Assembly: GCA_964446945.1 (NCBI GenBank) | Contig: CAYUQO010000002.1 | Span: 248,001 to 312,000 of the forward strand | DNA from: CAIYRG01 sp964446945 | Lineage (GTDB): Bacteria; Pseudomonadota; Alphaproteobacteria; Micropepsales; Micropepsaceae | Reading direction: 5' to 3' | Length of the DNA: 64,000 bases | Shown here: in pieces, positions 59,667 to 64,000 of the stretch | How the letters are laid out: the number at the start of each line of letters is the position of its first letter | How positions within the stretch are numbered: the stretch's first letter is position 1 | Program-made: the position numbers and the translations under genes | Notes under the pieces: model-generated | Seen by the model: only the letters and a program-made list of their open reading frames with translations | What the model was told of the DNA's origin: nothing | Database searches by the model: none

Positions 59667-62030
59667 ATGGGGGCGGCGTTGAAGAGTTCGCAAATTCGAT
59701 CTGCTAAAGCGGCATTTTTCGCAGCACTGGCTATCTGTCTTTGGGGTTGTTCGAGCGGAAGCAGTTCAGGGCCCCCCGCCGTACCTACCCAGGTGCCGGT
59801 CACGACGCCAGTTACACCGGCCGCACCGCCACCGCCGACAGTCGACCCGAATTCGTTCCGCACGGCCAGTTACCTCCGCATTGGTGTGCTGGATGCCGTC
59901 CATGCCGCTGATGCCTATGCGCTCGGCTACACCGGGCAGGGCGTCACCATCGGCATCGTTGATTTCAATTTCGTTTTCTCGTCCAACCAGGTGAATTTTT
60001 CACCCGCAAGCCACGGCCCCAATGCGGCGATGCAGGCGCTCTATGCCGCGCAGACGGCGACAACGCCAACCGCCGATCAGCATGGGCAGGCGGTTGCCGT
60101 CACGGCGGCGGGTAACGGAACGGGAATTCAGGGGCTCGCCTTCAATTCGCAGGTGCTTGGCGTCGACTATTTTTCAGACGTCAACGAAACGCAGGTCACG
60201 CAGAACGGGGTTCTATTTCACGTTTCCGATCCCTGGACTTACATCACCTCGCGCGGTGTACGGATCATCAACACCTCATTTGGCTATGAAGCCAGCGACG
60301 TGATTCCGGCGTCGAAGCTGCCGCAGGTCGGCGAGGCTTATGTTCTGGCGCCGCGGGCGACCGCGGTCCAGAACGGCGCACTGCTCGTGTCTTCGGCAGG
60401 AAATGCCGGAGGCAGTCAACCGTCGCAGTCCAATCTCGATACGATTGCGGAACTGCAAAGTCGCGGCATTCTGAATAGTGGTCCCGGCGCATTTATCATT
60501 GCGGGCGCGGTCGATCAGAACAACCAGATCGCGTCGTTCAGCGATCGTGCCGGATCATATTCGGCCTATTACATGGTCGCGCCTGGCGTGAACCTTACGC
60601 TGCCCTGGAATGGCGGCCTGGCGCTGGTTTCCGGCACATCCTTCTCAGCGCCGCTGATATCGGCTGCGGCGGCAATCGTCATGCAGCGCTGGCCCAATCT
60701 CACGGCACGGCAGGTGGCCGATATCCTTGAGCAGTCTGCGACACCGCTCGGCGATCCAACGATCTATGGCCACGGTATGCTGAACGTCTATGCCGCGCTG
60801 CAGCCGATCGGGGCGACGACGGTGGCGGTGGCGACCGGCGTGGCGCCGACCGTGGATTCCAGCCAGCTGGTCCTCGGTCCCGCCTTTGGCGACGCACCGA
60901 TGCTCCATCAGGCGCTCGCGCAGATCATGATTCTCGACAGTTTCGGCCGCGATTTCGAAACCGACATGTCCAAGGCGATCGTCGCCCAACCGGCACTCCC
61001 GGATTTGTTCGGCGTGATGGAACAGCGCTTCGGCTGGCAGGGCAGCGGCTTTGATGTCGGCCACAACACATTTGCCTCATTCAGCGTACGGAGCAATCCT
61101 GAGGACGGAATTTTGCCATTGCAGGCGACCGGCGGTCTGACCGGCCAGTTGCAGCACCAGAGCACATTCCGGCTGACCGGGGAGCAGGATGGATTCTTCT
61201 GGATGGCGGGCAGCGGGATGTCGCTGCGCCAAGGCATGATGCCCAACGGCGACGACCCATTTATCTCGGATTCCATCACTTATGGATTCCTGCCCTCGAT
61301 CGGTTCGCCGTCCGGCAATTTTGCCGCCGCCGGGTTCGCGCTCAGCGACAGCACAAAGCTGAGTTTTGGGATCGGCGAGACCCAAAATCAGGGCCTGCCG
61401 AATATGAGCGTGCCTTACCGCAATGGCTCCGGACTCGCGTCCGTGCGGCTCGATTACGACCAGCCGGGTTGGCGTTTTTCCTTCGATGCCGGAAGCAGTG
61501 TCGATTCCGGCGCATTCTTCGGATCTCTGGCATCCGGAGCCCTCAGGATGGCGAATGAGGATACAACCACCTGGCTGACGGGCACCGGTGAGATCAATCT
61601 CAACCGGACCTGGACATTGAAGGCCACGGCGACTCTCGCGGTCGCCGGCGCGACTCATCCCGAAGCCAGCCTGATCACCTCAATCGGGCCGGTATTGGCC
61701 AGCAGCTTCGCGCTGGGCCTGGCCGGCCGTGACATTTTCCACGACGGCGACGTCATGCTATTCACGATCAGTCAGCCGATGCGCGCGGAGTATGGTGTCG
61801 CGACGCTGTCAACCGGCATCGGCCGCGATTGGTCGACGGGCGGCGTCATCATGGGGCAGGCGCAGGCGTCGCTTGCGCCGTCGGGCCGCGAGATCGATCT
61901 CGAAACGGGTTATGGCCTGTCATTGGGCGATTGGCGCCTGCAGGCGAATGCCGGATTTGCCCTCGATGAGGATCACACCCGCGGCAAAAATTCGATTTTG
62001 TCGCTGGTGACGCTGTCGCATCCGCTGTGA
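59667..62030 (+). CDS. Lipoprotein subtilase (S8 peptidase) with C-terminal beta-rich domain
   Basis: 787 residues. A lipoprotein signal with lipobox LWGC (Cys28) and a Ser/Pro/Thr linker. Subtilase domain at about 65-385 with Asp99 (IGIVDFNF), His139 (DQHGQA), Asn246 (SSAGNAGG) and Ser325 (SGTSFSAP). Residues 390-787 are Gly/Ser/Thr-rich with alternating strands (FSFDAGSSVDSGAFFGSLA; ATATLAVAGATH) and end in LSLVTLSHPL, suggestive of a beta-barrel or passenger-like domain as in subtilase autotransporters, although a canonical C-terminal Phe is missing. No Shine-Dalgarno is obvious before ATG 59667. Confidence 0.85.
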   Translation: MGAALKSSQIRSAKAAFFAALAICLWGCSSGSSSGPPAVPTQVPVTTPVTPAAPPPPTVDPNSFRTASYLRIGVLDAVHAADAYALGYTGQGVTIGIVDFNFVFSSNQVNFSPASHGPNAAMQALYAAQTATTPTADQHGQAVAVTAAGNGTGIQGLAFNSQVLGVDYFSDVNETQVTQNGVLFHVSDPWTYITSRGVRIINTSFGYEASDVIPASKLPQVGEAYVLAPRATAVQNGALLVSSAGNAGGSQPSQSNLDTIAELQSRGILNSGPGAFIIAGAVDQNNQIASFSDRAGSYSAYYMVAPGVNLTLPWNGGLALVSGTSFSAPLISAAAAIVMQRWPNLTARQVADILEQSATPLGDPTIYGHGMLNVYAALQPIGATTVAVATGVAPTVDSSQLVLGPAFGDAPMLHQALAQIMILDSFGRDFETDMSKAIVAQPALPDLFGVMEQRFGWQGSGFDVGHNTFASFSVRSNPEDGILPLQATGGLTGQLQHQSTFRLTGEQDGFFWMAGSGMSLRQGMMPNGDDPFISDSITYGFLPSIGSPSGNFAAAGFALSDSTKLSFGIGETQNQGLPNMSVPYRNGSGLASVRLDYDQPGWRFSFDAGSSVDSGAFFGSLASGALRMANEDTTTWLTGTGEINLNRTWTLKATATLAVAGATHPEASLITSIGPVLASSFALGLAGRDIFHDGDVMLFTISQPMRAEYGVATLSTGIGRDWSTGGVIMGQAQASLAPSGREIDLETGYGLSLGDWRLQANAGFALDEDHTRGKNSILSLVTLSHPL

Positions 62031-62031
62031 G

Positions 62032-63528
62032 TCAGTGACCCGCGGCCGGGTTGTACTCGGCGCCACCGAGGACAATGTTGATCACCTTCTCCTCGGTGTA
62101 ACTCAAGAGCTCGCTGATTCCCTCTTCGCGCCCGATGCCGGAATTCTTGAACCCGCCATAGGGCACGCCACGATAATGCTGGCCGACGCCGTTGATCCAG
62201 ACATATCCGGCCTGCACCGCCTGCGCGACGCGTAGCGCACGATTGATGTCGTTCGTCCACACCGCGGCCGTCAGGCCGAGTTCGATGTCGTTTGCCATCG
62301 CGATGGCTTCGGCTTCGTCGCGGAATTTCAGGATCGACATCACCGGCCCGAACACTTCTTCTTTTGCCAGGCGCATTTTCATCGTGACATCGCCAAACAC
62401 CGTCGGCTCGACCCAATAGCCGCGCTGGAACTGTTCGCCCTGCGGTACGCCGCCGCCATGCAGCAGCTTTGCGCCTTCGGTGCGCCCGAGATCGATGTAG
62501 GAGAGGACTTTACGGTATTGGGCCTTGTTGTTCACCGGCCCCATATTGGACTGCGGGTCCAGCGGATGGCCCAGCCTGATCTTCCGTACACGGCCGAGAA
62601 TGCGCTGAACGACATCATCATAGATGGATTCGTGCAGCATGATGCGGCTCATCGAGCCGCAGGATTGTCCCTGCCAGCCAAAATTCATTCCGCCGACACT
62701 GCACGCCGCGACCTTTTCCGGATCGGCATCCGCAAAAGCGATCAGCGGATTTTTGCCGCCGAGTTCCAGTGTCACATACTTGACCGCGGTTTCGGCGGCG
62801 GCTTTCTGGATCGCCATGCCGGACGGCGGCTGGCCGATGAACGCGATCCGCTTCACCCGAGGATGGCGCACCAGAGCCTCGCCGGTTTCACGGCCGCCGG
62901 TGACAATATTCACGACGCCCGCCGGCAGCACCTGACGGCAGATTTCACCGAGGATCGACGCCGAGAGCGGACTTTGCTCCGATGGTTTCACGACAATGGT
63001 ATTGCCGGAAATGATCGCCGGCGCGATGCGCGATGCGGCAAATCCGATCGGATGATTGAAAGGTATAATTCTCCCGATCACGCCATAGGGCTGGCGGATC
63101 GTCATGTGGATATTGCCGGGAGTCGAAGGAATGGTCTCGCCCTTCAGCTCATAGGCAAGCCCGGCGGCAAAACGCATGCGATCGACGGCAGTATTCACGT
63201 CGCGGCGCATCGGTCCGATCGTGTTGCCGGTGTCGAGCGATTCCAGTTTCGCGATTTCTTCGGTCCGCGCGAGAATGGCGTCGCCGAGTTTGTGGATGTA
63301 ACCGGCGCGCTGCGCCATCGACAGTGCCGCCCAAGCCGGTTGCGCCGCGGCCGCCGCGTCAACTGCCGCCGCCATGTCGGCCGCCGAGCCCATCGGCACG
63401 CGGCCAATCGGCGATTCATCCGCCGGATTTATACTTTCCAGCCACTGACCGTCGCGGCTTTCGACGAGTTCGCCGCCGATCAGCATCAGCCCGGTCACAT
63501 AAGGCTGGCCCGGATTTACTGCATTCAT
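62032..63528 (-). CDS. NAD(P)-dependent aldehyde dehydrogenase
   Basis: 498 residues. Catalytic Cys in WQGQSCGSMSR and general-base Glu in TLELGGKNP; cofactor site IIPFNHPIGFAASRIAPAI and VVKPSEQSP. The sequence resembles the betaine/aminoaldehyde dehydrogenase branch, but the substrate is not defined. GGAGGT precedes ATG 63528 by 4-5 bases; 22 bases upstream is the end of an aldo/keto reductase gene, so the two may be co-transcribed. Confidence 0.93.
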   Translation of the reverse strand: MNAVNPGQPYVTGLMLIGGELVESRDGQWLESINPADESPIGRVPMGSAADMAAAVDAAAAAQPAWAALSMAQRAGYIHKLGDAILARTEEIAKLESLDTGNTIGPMRRDVNTAVDRMRFAAGLAYELKGETIPSTPGNIHMTIRQPYGVIGRIIPFNHPIGFAASRIAPAIISGNTIVVKPSEQSPLSASILGEICRQVLPAGVVNIVTGGRETGEALVRHPRVKRIAFIGQPPSGMAIQKAAAETAVKYVTLELGGKNPLIAFADADPEKVAACSVGGMNFGWQGQSCGSMSRIMLHESIYDDVVQRILGRVRKIRLGHPLDPQSNMGPVNNKAQYRKVLSYIDLGRTEGAKLLHGGGVPQGEQFQRGYWVEPTVFGDVTMKMRLAKEEVFGPVMSILKFRDEAEAIAMANDIELGLTAAVWTNDINRALRVAQAVQAGYVWINGVGQHYRGVPYGGFKNSGIGREEGISELLSYTEEKVINIVLGGAEYNPAAGH

Positions 63529-63550
63529 CTTGACCTCCAATTGAAGCGCA

Positions 63551-64000
63551 TCATTTGCCCGCTTCATTCAGTTTTACAATTTCATCCTGCGATAGGTGCA
63601 GCGCCGCGGCGGCGCAGAAATCGCTGACCTGCGCGACATTGGTGGCGCTCGCAATCGGCGCGGTGATGGACGGCCGGGCGATCAGCCAGGCGAGCGCAAC
63701 AGCGGCCGGATTGACTTTATGGGCTTCGGCAACTTCATCGAGCGCCGCGAGTATCCGCTTTCCTTTCGCATTCAGAAAAGCAGACATCCGGCTGCCGCGC
63801 GGACTCTTGGAAAAATCAGCCGGCGACCGGTATTTGCCGGTGAGGAATCCGCTGGCGAGACCGTAATAGGGAATCACGCCGATATTCTCGCGCTCGCACA
63901 GGTGTTCAAGCTCACCTTCGTAATCCGCGCGGTCATAGAGATTGAACCGTGGTTGCAGACATTCGTAGCGCGGCAATTTGCGCGCCTGCGAAACGTCCAA
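63551..64000 (-). CDS. Aldo/keto reductase, partial (5' part outside window)
   Basis: The last 149 residues of an aldo/keto reductase. C-terminal family features: LEHLCERENIGVIPYYGLASGFLTGKY, then AAVALAWLIARPSITAPIASA (cofactor-binding strand and helix) and the final LSQDEIVKLNEAG. The substrate-binding N-terminal two thirds lie beyond the right edge. The TTG at the very edge is not taken as a start. It lies upstream of the aldehyde dehydrogenase on the same strand. Confidence 0.9.
   Translation of the reverse strand: MDVSQARKLPRYECLQPRFNLYDRADYEGELEHLCERENIGVIPYYGLASGFLTGKYRSPADFSKSPRGSRMSAFLNAKGKRILAALDEVAEAHKVNPAAVALAWLIARPSITAPIASATNVAQVSDFCAAAALHLSQDEIVKLNEAGK

Overview
The window looks like chromosomal DNA of an alphaproteobacterium, most likely of the Hyphomicrobiales (Rhizobiales). 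The evidence is gene content and order: small SRP RNA-dnaX-ybaB-recR, rpmH-rnpA-yidD-yidC-engB-argB-dapD-dapE, def-fmt-truA, a TrcR (DUF1013) gene, DUF1192 and DUF465 small proteins, and many GC-rich palindromic intergenic repeats of a kind common in that group. The genus cannot be fixed from the sequence. Coding density is high and no gap exceeds 300 bases. No insertion sequence, integrase, phage gene, CRISPR array or rRNA was seen.

Region 1 (1-22 kb) is mostly accessory and metabolic. It holds the end of a YncE-like propeller gene and an RND efflux adaptor-permease pair followed at once by a ChrB-like gene. Next comes an ECF sigma/anti-sigma pair with a Tat-exported phosphoesterase and a cupredoxin. 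Then follow a DASS-family anion transporter, a ketopantoate-reductase-like gene overlapping a mandelate-racemase-like enolase, an alpha/beta hydrolase with Lys at the nucleophile position, a persulfide dioxygenase-rhodanese fusion, several exported proteins of unknown role, and a Uup-type ABC-F ATPase overlapping a tRNA-dihydrouridine synthase. A tRNA-Arg(ACG) lies at 22.2 kb.

Region 2 (22-33 kb) is the most unusual. A gamma-glutamyltransferase precedes a 1284-residue protein made of two successive TPR + O-GlcNAc-transferase (SPINDLY-like) modules. Convergent with it, and overlapping its 3' end by 79 bp, is a methyltransferase whose N-terminus resembles PqqD (the RiPP-recognition fold), followed by TPR-like helices. 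Just upstream of the methyltransferase, on the same strand, is a 67-residue Tat-signal peptide ending in ten consecutive lysines between acidic flanks. An orphan histidine kinase and a cytochrome c-propeller fusion follow. The peptide, the PqqD-TPR-methyltransferase and perhaps the tandem glycosyltransferase form the best candidate for an undescribed peptide-modification system.

Region 3 (32.9-53 kb) is housekeeping: ribosomal protein L34, RNase P protein, membrane insertion (YidD, YidC), EngB, arginine and lysine/peptidoglycan precursor synthesis (ArgB, DapD, DapE, MurI), TruA, Fmt, Def, RmuC, RecR, YbaB, DnaX, SRP RNA, NudC with an overlapping macrodomain gene, and PurK/PurE. Modular double-hairpin repeats fill nearly every non-overlapping intergenic gap here. 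Three small related helical proteins sit at 40.5-41.2 kb.

Region 4 (53-64 kb) holds two divergent DUF465 proteins, an acyl-CoA synthetase with a histone-like basic N-terminal extension, a DedA-type membrane protein, TrcR, a quinone oxidoreductase, DUF1192, a metallo-hydrolase with a degenerate ferredoxin-like start, ribosomal protein L31, a lipoprotein subtilase, an aldehyde dehydrogenase, and an aldo/keto reductase cut by the right edge.
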